Shown here: one piece after another, positions 27,676 to 34,671 of the stretch
Layout of the letters: each line of letters starts with the position of its first letter
Numbering within the stretch: position 1 is the stretch's first letter
Assembly (NCBI GenBank): GCA_051745085.1
Contig: JBNJDR010000012.1
Coordinates: 1 to 47,549, forward strand
Length of the DNA: 47,549 bases
DNA from: Halonatronomonas sp051745085
GTDB lineage: Bacteria; Bacillota; Halanaerobiia; Halanaerobiales; Halarsenatibacteraceae
Reading direction: 5' to 3'
Program-made: the position numbers and the translations under genes
The notes under the pieces: model-generated
The model's input: only the letters and a program-made list of their open reading frames with translations
Told to the model about the DNA's origin: nothing
The model's database searches: none

Positions 27676-27704
27676 ATCTGTCCACTGATGATCAGTGGAC
27701 AGAT
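27676..27704 (-). terminator. Intrinsic terminator after rplL
   Basis: A perfect 14-bp inverted repeat (atctgtccactgat/atcagtggacagat) around a single central base, effectively an 11-bp stem with a 7-base loop. On the minus strand it is followed by a run of seven T. It is placed 19 bases after the rplL stop. Confidence 0.9.
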
Positions 27705-27722
27705 CAATTCATAAATTAAAGA

Positions 27723-28088
27723 TTACTTAAGTTCTACAGTTGCTCCAGCTTCTTCAAGCTTATCTTTCATTTCATCTGCTTCTTCTTTGCTTACTGCTTC
27801 TTTAACGTTACCTGGTGCTTCATCAACAACAGCTTTAGCGTCTTTTAGGCCAAGACCTGTTAACTCTCTTACTGCTTTGATAACATTAATTTTTTTAGGG
27901 CCAATTTCTGCAAGGAATACATCAAATTCAGTTTGCTCTTCTTCCTCTTCTGCAGCAGCGCCGCCACCAGCAACAGCAACAGGAGCGGCTGCACTAACTC
28001 CAAATTTCTCTTCTAATTCCTCAACCAATTCTGCTAGTTCTAATACAGACATATTTTCAATTGCTTCCATAATTTCTTCTTTGTTCAT
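27723..28088 (-). CDS. rplL: 50S ribosomal protein L7/L12
   Basis: Stalk protein that recruits translation GTPases. The 121-residue product has the N-terminal dimer helix pair (MNKEEIMEAIENMSVLELAE), an Ala/Gly-rich hinge (SAAAPVAVAGGGAAAEEEEE, about 32-51) and the C-terminal factor-binding domain (IKAVRELTGLGLKDAKAVVD). It follows rplJ and is closed by a strong terminator. Confidence 0.98.
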   Translation of the reverse strand: MNKEEIMEAIENMSVLELAELVEELEEKFGVSAAAPVAVAGGGAAAEEEEEQTEFDVFLAEIGPKKINVIKAVRELTGLGLKDAKAVVDEAPGNVKEAVSKEEADEMKDKLEEAGATVELK

Positions 28089-28107
28089 TTTTTATTTCCT
28101 CCTTAGA

Positions 28108-28629
28108 TTATGATGCTTCTTTTTGTTCTTTTATTTGATTTAAAACCCTTGCTAAACCAGTAATGTTCCCATCTAATACTCTGACTAAACCAGTTATTGG
28201 AGACTTCATGCCCGCCAATACCTGGGATAATAAAGTTTCTCTGTTTGGTATTTCAGCTAAAGCTTTTACTTTTTCTGCACTGATTAATTCACCATTTAAT
28301 ATCCCCGCTTTAACTCCAAGCACTTCATGCTCCTTGGCAAAATCAACTAATACTTTTGCAGGAGAAACGGCATCTTCAAGGCCAAACGCTATTGCAGTCG
28401 GTCCAACAAAGTATTCTTTAATAAAAGAAATATCTGCTTCATCTGCTGCGATACTGGCTAGAGTATTTTTAACAACTTTAAATTCTACACCTTGTTCTCT
28501 TAATTGAGATCTCAGTTCAGTTATCTCAGCAACATCTAGCCCAAGATAATCACTTATAACCATCGACTTAGATTGATTAAACTTTTCTTTCAATTCAGCA
28601 ACAGCTTCTTTTTTCTCAGGCCTAACCAT
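28108..28629 (-). CDS. rplJ: 50S ribosomal protein L10
   Basis: Stalk base protein that carries the L7/L12 dimers and, in the family, represses its own mRNA through the L10 leader. The 173-residue product starts MVRPEKKEAVAELKEKFNQS and ends LARVLNQIKEQKEAS. The leader with matching structure lies directly upstream. Confidence 0.98.
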   Translation of the reverse strand: MVRPEKKEAVAELKEKFNQSKSMVISDYLGLDVAEITELRSQLREQGVEFKVVKNTLASIAADEADISFIKEYFVGPTAIAFGLEDAVSPAKVLVDFAKEHEVLGVKAGILNGELISAEKVKALAEIPNRETLLSQVLAGMKSPITGLVRVLDGNITGLARVLNQIKEQKEAS

Positions 28630-28692
28630 AATTCCACCCCCTTTTATAAACTTTAAAAATCTATATATACATAGGAGATTAGAAAATAAAAA

Positions 28693-28715
28693 ACCTCCAT
28701 GACACAGCAGGAGGT
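28693..28715 (-). terminator. Attenuator hairpin of the L10 leader
   Basis: ACCTCC (28710-28715, read on the minus strand) pairs with GGAGGT (28693-28698) over an 11-base loop and is followed by a T-rich run. ACCTCC also belongs to the leader's long closing helix, so the two structures are mutually exclusive, which suggests transcription attenuation. Confidence 0.7.
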
Positions 28716-28795
28716 ATAATTAGATATAGAAGTACCTATATCGGTAATTACCTCGGCAGGTTATTAAGCTATAATAGCTCCTGCTGTCTTCGGTT
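28693..28795 (-). promoter_or_regulatory. L10 leader (autoregulatory RNA of rplJ-rplL)
   Basis: The minus-strand RNA contains the characteristic blocks AACCGAAGACAGCAGGAG, CCUGCCGAGGU and ACCUCCUGCUGUGUC, as in the L10 leader family that binds the L10(L12)4 complex. AGACAGCAGGAG can pair with CUCCUGCUGU to form the closing helix. The 3' part can instead form a terminator hairpin (28693-28715). It lies between rplA and rplJ. Confidence 0.92.
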
Positions 28796-28812
28796 ATTAA
28801 ATTATTTAAAAA

Positions 28813-29526
28813 TTATCGTCCAATTAATGTCATAACAGATTGCGGTTCAATTCTAACCCCAGGTCCCATTGTTGGTGAAACTGTTACTGTTCTTAGATAT
28901 CTACCTTTAGCTGCAGCAGGTCTCTCTTTGACTAGAACATCCATCAAAACTTTAAAGTTCTCAATAAGTTCGTCATCTTCAAAGGAAGCTTTACCTATAG
29001 GCAGGTGGATAACACCATTTTTATCAACTCTATACTCCAATTTACCGGCCTTAAACTCTTTAACTGCTTCTTCTAAATCAAAGGTAACAGTTCCAGCTTT
29101 TGGATTAGGCATTAAACCTTTGGGGCCTAAAATCCTACCCAATTTACCGACTACACTCATCATATCTGGAGTAGCTATAGCAAGATCAAAATCTAACCAT
29201 CCACCTTCAATTTTTTCTGCAAGCTCTTCTGCCCCAACAAAATCGGCTCCAGCTTCTTCCGCTTCTCTAGCTTTTTCACCTTTTGCAAAAACTACTAAAG
29301 TTATTTCTTTGCCTGTTCCATTTGGAAGAACAACAGTTCCCCTTACATTCTGATCAGCATGTTTAGGATTAACTCCTAAGTTAGCTGCTACTTCAATAGT
29401 TTCATCAAAACTTGCAGTAGCCAAACCTTTAGCTAACTTAATAGCCTCTTTTGCTTCAAATTTATTTTCCCGATCAAATTTTTCTAAAACTTCTTTATAA
29501 CGTTTACTCCTACTTTTATTAGTCAT
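28813..29526 (-). CDS. rplA: 50S ribosomal protein L1
   Basis: L1-stalk protein that guides deacylated tRNA out of the E site and can repress the rplK-rplA mRNA in other bacteria. The 237-residue product has the two-domain L1 pattern with LGRILGPKGLMPNPKAGTVT and GRYLRTVTVSPTMGPGVRIE. It lies between rplK and the L10 leader. Confidence 0.98.
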   Translation of the reverse strand: MTNKSRSKRYKEVLEKFDRENKFEAKEAIKLAKGLATASFDETIEVAANLGVNPKHADQNVRGTVVLPNGTGKEITLVVFAKGEKAREAEEAGADFVGAEELAEKIEGGWLDFDLAIATPDMMSVVGKLGRILGPKGLMPNPKAGTVTFDLEEAVKEFKAGKLEYRVDKNGVIHLPIGKASFEDDELIENFKVLMDVLVKERPAAAKGRYLRTVTVSPTMGPGVRIEPQSVMTLIGR

Positions 29527-29582
29527 TATTTTTCCTCCTTATGTGGTAATATCGGTTTTACCCTCCCACTTACTCTGCAGGA

Positions 29583-30005
29583 TTATTTTACTGTCACACC
29601 CATGCTTCTAGCAGTACCTGCAATCATGCTCATCGCTGATTCAACATCTGACGCATTAAGGTCTTCCATTTTAGTTTCAGCAATTTTTTTCAAATCTGCC
29701 TTACTAATACTACCAACCTTATTCACATCAGGCTCACCTGAACCTGATTCTATTCCAATTGCCTGCTTGATTAATACAGCTGCAGGTGGGGTCTTAGTAA
29801 TAAAATCAAAAGAACGATCTGCATAAACTGTAATTTCAACCGGAATCAAAGTACCCTGATTATCAGAAGTCTTAGCATTAAAAGCTTTACAAAATTCCAT
29901 TATATTAACTCCATGCTGTCCTAAAGCAGGACCAACTGGTGGGGCTGGATTAGCCTGGCCGCCTGGTATTTGCAGTTTAATCTTTCCAATCACTTTTTTA
30001 GCCAT
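29583..30005 (-). CDS. rplK: 50S ribosomal protein L11
   Basis: GTPase-centre protein, also needed for RelA-type stringent activation and the thiostrepton site. The 140-residue product has the proline-rich N-domain (GGQANPAPPVGPALGQHGVN) and the C-domain ending AMSMIAGTARSMGVTVK. It follows nusG by 33 bases. Confidence 0.98.
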   Translation of the reverse strand: MAKKVIGKIKLQIPGGQANPAPPVGPALGQHGVNIMEFCKAFNAKTSDNQGTLIPVEITVYADRSFDFITKTPPAAVLIKQAIGIESGSGEPDVNKVGSISKADLKKIAETKMEDLNASDVESAMSMIAGTARSMGVTVK

Positions 30006-30038
30006 TTTTAAACCCTCCTTTCTTGTAATAAGTACAAC

Positions 30039-30575
30039 CTATTCTTTTTTGAACTGAGAAAGTTCAAGTTCCATTGGTGTCTCTCGACCAAAAATATCAA
30101 CTAAAATTCTAGCTTTTCTCTGTTCAGGATATACCTCATCAACTACACCTAAATTATCTTTAAATGGACCGTCAGTAATGATAACATTATCTCCTGGCTC
30201 TATATCAATCTTAATTTCTTTTTTCTTCATGCCCATAGTTTTTAGTATATCTTTAATTTCATGAGGCTCTAAAGGTAATGGCTTTGTGCCGCTGCTGACA
30301 AAACCTGTTACACCGGGAGTATTTCTCACAACATACCAGGAATCATCACTCATCTCCATCTCAATCAAAACATATCCAGGAAAGATTTTCTTCTTTACTA
30401 CTTTATCTTCTCCTTTTTTTCTTTCGAGCCTTTCTTCAGTAGGAACAATTATTCTAAATATTTTATCTTCCATACCTGTACTTGCTATTCTTTTTTCTAA
30501 ATTCGCTTTCACTTTTTGTTCATGTCCAGAATAAGTATGGATTACATACCAATTACCGTTTTCATTTTCTGACAT
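30039..30575 (-). CDS. nusG: Transcription termination/antitermination protein NusG
   Basis: Elongation factor binding RNA polymerase and coupling it to the ribosome. I chose ATG 30575 (MSENENGNWYVIHTYSGHEQ, 178 residues), preceded by AGGAGGG; an upstream ATG at 30608 would add eleven residues that include the ribosome site. The NGN domain (about 8-115) and the KOW domain (PGDNVIITDGPFKDNLGVVD) are present. Confidence 0.98.
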   Translation of the reverse strand: MSENENGNWYVIHTYSGHEQKVKANLEKRIASTGMEDKIFRIIVPTEERLERKKGEDKVVKKKIFPGYVLIEMEMSDDSWYVVRNTPGVTGFVSSGTKPLPLEPHEIKDILKTMGMKKKEIKIDIEPGDNVIITDGPFKDNLGVVDEVYPEQRKARILVDIFGRETPMELELSQFKKE

Positions 30576-30635
30576 AATCCGGGCCCTCCTTTTTAAACCC
30601 AGGCCCACACCTCCTCCTTCTATAAAAGCTAAGCA

Positions 30636-30842
30636 TTATAAGAAAAAAGGAGTTAGAAGACCAGATAATAATAAATCTACTATACCTACAAAAGAGATTA
30701 AAACTATTACTGTTATTAAAACCACTACTGTATTAGAAGTTAACTCTTGTTTGTTTGGCCAGCTCGTTTTTTTCATTTCATTTTTTACCTGTTTAAAAAA
30801 TTTAGTGATTCTAGTTAAAAAACCTGTTTTTTCTTTGGCCAT
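30636..30842 (-). CDS. secE: Protein translocase subunit SecE
   Basis: Small essential clamp of the SecYEG channel. The 68-residue product has an amphipathic N-terminal part with the family motif VKNEMKKTSWPNKQELTSNT and one membrane segment (VVVLITVIVLISFVGIVDLL, about 40-59). ATG 30842 is preferred over the TTG one codon upstream. It lies between rpmG and nusG. Confidence 0.97.
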   Translation of the reverse strand: MAKEKTGFLTRITKFFKQVKNEMKKTSWPNKQELTSNTVVVLITVIVLISFVGIVDLLLSGLLTPFFL

Positions 30843-30888
30843 CAAAAACTCACCTCTCTTCTCAAATAATAATCCTAACTAATTAAAA

Positions 30889-31038
30889 TTACTTTGTTTC
30901 TTTATGAAGAGTATGCTTTTGATCATGAGGGCAGTATTTTTTTATTTCTAACCTACTAGTAGTATTTTTTTTATTCTTAGTGGTAGAATAATTTCTATTT
31001 TTGCATTCAGTGCATTCCAACGTTATTATCTCTCTCAT
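30889..31038 (-). CDS. rpmG: 50S ribosomal protein L33
   Basis: A 49-residue protein read directly from the DNA: it begins MREIITLECTECKNRNYST and ends DQKHTLHKETK. C9, C12 and C36 are present, but the fourth cysteine of a full zinc site is not (YCPHDQKH), as in one of the two L33 types of Bacillus. A TAAGGAGGTGG ribosome site precedes ATG 31038. It sits just before secE, the typical Firmicutes place. Confidence 0.96.
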   Translation of the reverse strand: MREIITLECTECKNRNYSTTKNKKNTTSRLEIKKYCPHDQKHTLHKETK

Positions 31039-31112
31039 CGTGCTGCCACCTCCTTATTATATCACTTACTGTTAAAACAGCAACGGGAGATACATAATCC
31101 TTAACCTTAATT

Positions 31113-31141
31113 AATTTATCACATCTCAGAGAAAAAGTCAA
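31113..31141 (-). promoter_or_regulatory. Promoter for rpmG-secE-nusG-rplK-rplA-rplJ-rplL
   Basis: On the minus strand, TTGACT (31136-31141) and TAAATT (31113-31118) are 17 bases apart, right after the tuf copy 2 terminator. A second TATAAT lies just upstream of the rpmG ribosome site but would leave almost no leader. Confidence 0.6.
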
Positions 31142-31151
31142 AGTTTTTAAA

Positions 31152-31186
31152 AGAAAACATGTGCAAAAAAGTTGCACATGTTTTCT
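31152..31186 (-). terminator. Terminator after tuf copy 2
   Basis: A perfect 15-bp inverted repeat (agaaaacatgtgcaa/ttgcacatgttttct) with a five-base loop, followed on the minus strand by a T-rich run. It lies 45 bases after the tuf stop and isolates tuf from rpmG. Confidence 0.88.
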
Positions 31187-31231
31187 AAAATTATTACTTT
31201 AATCTATTATATAGTAATATTTAGTGATTAA

Positions 31232-32425
31232 TTACTCAACGATATCTGTAACAACTCCAGCGCCTACTGTATGACCGCCTTCACGAATAGCAAAACGGAG
31301 TCCTTCTTCCATTGCGATAGGAGTTATTAATTTACCTTCCATCTCAATGTTGTCCCCCGGCATTACCATTTCTACTCCTTCAGGTAAATGAATACTTCCC
31401 GTTACATCTGTAGTCCGAAAGAAAAACTGCGGACGATAACCATCAAAGAATGGTGTGTGTCTTCCACCCTCATCTTTAGATAATACATAAACCTCTGCTT
31501 TAAAGTGAGTATGAGGAGTTATGCTGCCTGGCTCTGCTAATACCTGGCCTCTTTCTATCTCTTCTCTCTTTACACCTCTCAACAATGCTCCAATGTTATC
31601 TCCAGCTACTGCTTCATCCAATAACTTACGGAACATCTCTACTCCGGTAACTACTGTTGAAGTTGTATCCTTAATCCCGATAATCTCAACTTCATCACCT
31701 GGATGTAATGTCCCTCTATCTACTCGGCCTGTAGCTACTGTACCGCGACCTGTGATACTGAAAACATCTTCTACCGGCATCAAGAAAGGTTTATCCTTAT
31801 CTCTCTCCGGTTCGGGGATATAACTATCTACTTCTTTCATCAGTTCAATAATCTTGCTTCCCCACGGACCTTCAGGATCGCTTGTTTCCATTGCTTTTAA
31901 TGCCGATCCTACTATAACAGGTATATCGTCTCCAGGGAATTCGTACTCATTAAGGAGATCTCTTACCTCCATCTCAACTAATTCTATTAACTCTTCGTCG
32001 TCAACCATATCTGCTTTGTTCAAAAAGACAACAATGCTCGGTACGCCAACCTGACGGGCTAATAATATATGCTCTCTGGTCTGAGGCATAGGACCGTCTG
32101 CTGCTGATACAACCAAAATTGCTCCATCCATCTGCGCAGCACCTGTTATCATGTTCTTAACATAATCAGCGTGGCCTGGACAGTCTACGTGAGCATAGTG
32201 TCTGGATTCTGTTTCATATTCAACGTGGGATGTCGCTATTGTTATTCCCCGTTCTTTTTCTTCAGGAGCATTATCAATAGAATCAAATGCTCTTACTTCT
32301 GCTCCACCATAATTCGCCAATACAGAAGTGATTGCTGCTGTTAATGTCGTCTTACCATGGTCAACATGTCCAATTGTCCCTATGTTTACATGAGGTTTCG
32401 TTCTTTCAAACTTTTCTTTTGCCAT
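31232..32425 (-). CDS. tuf: Elongation factor Tu, copy 2
   Basis: Second copy, 397 residues, with the same GTPase motifs and sequence as copy 1 at 16073-17266. It lies between sigH and rpmG, has its own candidate promoter (32473-32501) and terminator (31152-31186), and so looks like a single-gene transcript. Two tuf genes are common in bacteria and are kept identical by gene conversion. Confidence 0.99.
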   Translation of the reverse strand: MAKEKFERTKPHVNIGTIGHVDHGKTTLTAAITSVLANYGGAEVRAFDSIDNAPEEKERGITIATSHVEYETESRHYAHVDCPGHADYVKNMITGAAQMDGAILVVSAADGPMPQTREHILLARQVGVPSIVVFLNKADMVDDEELIELVEMEVRDLLNEYEFPGDDIPVIVGSALKAMETSDPEGPWGSKIIELMKEVDSYIPEPERDKDKPFLMPVEDVFSITGRGTVATGRVDRGTLHPGDEVEIIGIKDTTSTVVTGVEMFRKLLDEAVAGDNIGALLRGVKREEIERGQVLAEPGSITPHTHFKAEVYVLSKDEGGRHTPFFDGYRPQFFFRTTDVTGSIHLPEGVEMVMPGDNIEMEGKLITPIAMEEGLRFAIREGGHTVGAGVVTDIVE

Positions 32426-32439
32426 TCTTCTCTTCCTCC
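31232..32439. repeat. tuf repeat, copy B (1208 bp, paired with 16073-17280)
   Basis: Partner of the repeat at 16073-17280, in the same orientation. The match ends at the base before 31232 and after 32439, where the flanks become unrelated. Recombination between the two direct copies would delete or duplicate the 15.2-kb segment that carries rpoB, rpoC, rpsL and fusA. Confidence 0.93.
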
Positions 32440-32467
32440 CTTTATATCTCCTGAATTTAATTGAATT

Positions 32468-32498
32468 CTGCTATTATGTAATTAGACTCAAATAGCAG
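32468..32498. promoter_or_regulatory. Inverted repeat upstream of tuf copy 2
   Basis: An 8-bp perfect inverted repeat (ctgctatt/aatagcag) with a 15-base loop that overlaps both boxes of the candidate tuf promoter. It has no T run, so it is not an intrinsic terminator. It could be a protein-binding site; no known operator is recognised. Confidence 0.4.
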
Positions 32499-32501
32499 CA
32501 A
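32473..32501 (-). promoter_or_regulatory. Candidate promoter of tuf copy 2
   Basis: On the minus strand, TTGCTG (32496-32501) and CATAAT (32473-32478) are 17 bases apart, within the 94-base gap between sigH and tuf. The match is moderate. Confidence 0.45.
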
Positions 32502-32519
32502 ATATTATTTTAATAAAAA

Positions 32520-33167
32520 TTAAATATTATGTTTCTCCAAAAAAGATTCTAATTTACGTTTAACTCTTTGCAGAGCATTATCAACTGATTTTACATGCTT
32601 ATCTAATTCATCTGCAATAGATTGATAAGACTTACCTTCAAGATATTCTTGAAGCACATCAAATTCAAGATCACTAAGCATTTCATAAAGCTTGTCTTCG
32701 ATTAACAAATAAGTTTCTTTGCTAATAAATAATTGCTCTGGATTAGTCAACTTTCCACCTTTTAGAATATCTAATAATGTTCTATCAGATTCTTCATCAT
32801 AAATAGGCTTATTAAGTGAAATATAAGAATTCAAAGGTTGGTGTTTTTGGCGAGTTGCAGCTTTGATAGCCGTAATGATTTGCCTGGTAATGCACAGTTC
32901 TGCAAAGGCTCTAAATGATGCAAGTCTTTCTATCCGATAATCCCTTATTGCTTTATATAATCCTATCATACCTTCTTGGACAATATCTTCACGATCTGCC
33001 CCAACCAAGAAATATGAACGGGATTTTGCCAGGACAAAATTCTTATATCTTTTAATCAAAACTTCCTCGGCCTCTGAATTTCCATTATGAACGATCTCAA
33101 TTAGTTCATCATCAGACATTTCAGTATAATCTTCATAGGTTGCTTGTTTCTGTGCATTATTTTTCAA
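32520..33167 (-). CDS. sigH: RNA polymerase sigma factor SigH (sigma-30 family)
   Basis: Sigma factor that in Bacillus controls the transition to stationary phase, competence and early sporulation. The 215-residue product has region 2 (YFLVGADREDIVQEGMIGLY and FAELCITRQIITAIKAATRQ) and region 4 (YLEGKSYQSIADELDKHVKS). The start is TTG 33167, seven bases after GGAGGGG; the next in-frame ATG, codon 17, would trim the N-terminus relative to Bacillus SigH. It lies between rlmB and tuf. Whether this organism sporulates cannot be told from here. Confidence 0.95.
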   Translation of the reverse strand: MKNNAQKQATYEDYTEMSDDELIEIVHNGNSEAEEVLIKRYKNFVLAKSRSYFLVGADREDIVQEGMIGLYKAIRDYRIERLASFRAFAELCITRQIITAIKAATRQKHQPLNSYISLNKPIYDEESDRTLLDILKGGKLTNPEQLFISKETYLLIEDKLYEMLSDLEFDVLQEYLEGKSYQSIADELDKHVKSVDNALQRVKRKLESFLEKHNI

Positions 33168-33215
33168 CCAGCATCCCCTCCCTTGTACATTAATATTATA
33201 CTTGCTATATTTTTT

Positions 33216-33968
33216 TTAGTCAAGGTTAATTTTCCGCTGCCTAACTGTTTCATATATTAATATGCCAGCTGCCACTGATGCATTTAAAGATCCTGGCTTA
33301 GCTGCAACTGGAATCGAAAGTAAAAAATCACAATTTTCTCTGACCAATCTCCTAATTCCACTACCTTCATTTCCAATAACTAATCCCAATGCACCGGTTA
33401 AATCTGCTTGATAATATATATCCTGACCTTTAATATCTGCCCCGCCTATCCAGATTCCAATATCTTTTAGCCTGCTAATTGTTCTATTTAGGTTTTTAAC
33501 TTTAATTAAAGGAATATGTTCCACCGCTCCAGCACTAGTTTTAATAACAGTGGGAGTTACAGGAGCAGATCTTTTCTCTGAAAAAATCACAGCATCAAAC
33601 CGAGCAGCTTGAGCTGTTCTAATTATAGCTCCAAAGTTGTGGGGATCCTGAACTTGATCTAAAATTAAAAACCGTGGTTCTTCCTGAATAAAACCATTTT
33701 CAAAAGTGAATCTCTTTAAAAACTTATCCAAATCTCTAATTTCTAATTCTTCCGCTACAGCAACTACTCCTTGATGAGTATCTATCTCTGCTATATCCGA
33801 AAGTTCTCTTTCTGTTAGTCTTTCAATTTTAATATTATTATTTTCTGCTTTTCTTATAATTTCAGCTATTGTTTCGCCACTTATACCGTACTGAAGGTAA
33901 ATTTTATGAATTTTTCTCTTTCCCTCTAAACACTCGATAACCGGATTGCGCCCGGATATTTTAGCCAT
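33216..33968 (-). CDS. rlmB: 23S rRNA 2'-O-methyltransferase RlmB (SpoU/TrmH family)
   Basis: SAM-dependent SPOUT methyltransferase, in E. coli acting on G2251 of 23S rRNA. The 250-residue product (MAKISGRNPVIECLEGKRKI) has an N-terminal substrate-binding domain and the three SPOUT motifs: QDPHNFGAIIRTA, LVIGNEGSGIRRL and LNASVAAGILIYE. Its ATG overlaps the end of thyX by eight bases. An ATG at 33989 would add seven residues within thyX and is less likely. Confidence 0.95.
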   Translation of the reverse strand: MAKISGRNPVIECLEGKRKIHKIYLQYGISGETIAEIIRKAENNNIKIERLTERELSDIAEIDTHQGVVAVAEELEIRDLDKFLKRFTFENGFIQEEPRFLILDQVQDPHNFGAIIRTAQAARFDAVIFSEKRSAPVTPTVIKTSAGAVEHIPLIKVKNLNRTISRLKDIGIWIGGADIKGQDIYYQADLTGALGLVIGNEGSGIRRLVRENCDFLLSIPVAAKPGSLNASVAAGILIYETVRQRKINLD

Positions 33969-34671
33969 CACTATCACCATCATTTTCATTTTTTATCCTG
34001 TCAATCCGTCCGCAACTCAATTCGCCTTCTGGACAAACGCCCTTGGCCACACAATCAGGCCCAGCTCTTGAAAATAAAACGGGGGCAACTTCTTTTACTT
34101 GCGATAACATTTGATTTGCTATTCTCCGAATCTCCCATTGAGCTCTACTACAACACCGCAATGAAAAAAGATGATATAATGACCTTGCATTATAAGAAGC
34201 AATTAAGTTAGTTTTAATAGCAGGTAAAACAAATCTCGCGTCTTCTGCGGGAATATCTGCATCCAATAAATCTTGATAAATCTCCCTGCTATTCTCGTAA
34301 TGTTTTTTAAAAATTTCTATAACTTCGGGTGAACTATTCTTTATTGTTGGAGGCGCTATAAAGTCAAATCTATCTTCCTGGACGTATCTCTGAGAACGCT
34401 GGCTATATGAAACCCCTACTCTTTGTCTAACCAATTGATGACTAGTTACTCTGCTACAAGTGATGTGAAAAGAAAAGAAAGTATGCTCTAAAGTAGAATA
34501 ATGACCTAAGTCCAATATCTTCTCAACTAAATTATTTATTTCTTCTTCTCCCATTTCCTGCCTTATTACAGTTCCTTCCTGAGCAGAATAACATAATCGA
34601 GCTGCAGTAGCAACGTTTTTTTCAGGTTCGCTAGTATAATCAATTAATTCTACCTTTGGTTCAATTATCAT
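33961..34671 (-). CDS. thyX: Flavin-dependent thymidylate synthase ThyX
   Basis: Makes dTMP from dUMP using FAD, NADPH and methylene-tetrahydrofolate. The 236-residue product starts MIIEPKVELIDYTSEPEKNV, nine bases after GGAG. The signature region reads RQRVGVSYSQRSQRY (82-96), so the usual RHR is RQR here. It overlaps cysS by 11 bases and rlmB by eight. The arginine/serine pattern and the C-terminal RRIANQM helix support the family call; the RQR change should not by itself mean inactivity. Confidence 0.93.
   Translation of the reverse strand: MIIEPKVELIDYTSEPEKNVATAARLCYSAQEGTVIRQEMGEEEINNLVEKILDLGHYSTLEHTFFSFHITCSRVTSHQLVRQRVGVSYSQRSQRYVQEDRFDFIAPPTIKNSSPEVIEIFKKHYENSREIYQDLLDADIPAEDARFVLPAIKTNLIASYNARSLYHLFSLRCCSRAQWEIRRIANQMLSQVKEVAPVLFSRAGPDCVAKGVCPEGELSCGRIDRIKNENDGDSDG

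Larger units (their letters stand above)
27402..27722. other. 321-base rplL-rpoB intergenic region
   Basis: This is the longest non-coding gap inside the ribosomal clusters. From the rplL side it holds an intrinsic terminator (27676-27704), a promoter (27627-27655), an AT-rich leader of roughly 220 bases and a stem-loop at 27463-27489. An 88-codon reading frame overlapping rpoB was judged spurious. Confidence 0.8.

Noticed and set aside
31061..31090. TATAAT directly upstream of the rpmG ribosome site as an alternative promoter
   Set aside because: The start would fall in or next to the ribosome site, leaving no usable leader; the promoter at 31113-31141 is better placed.
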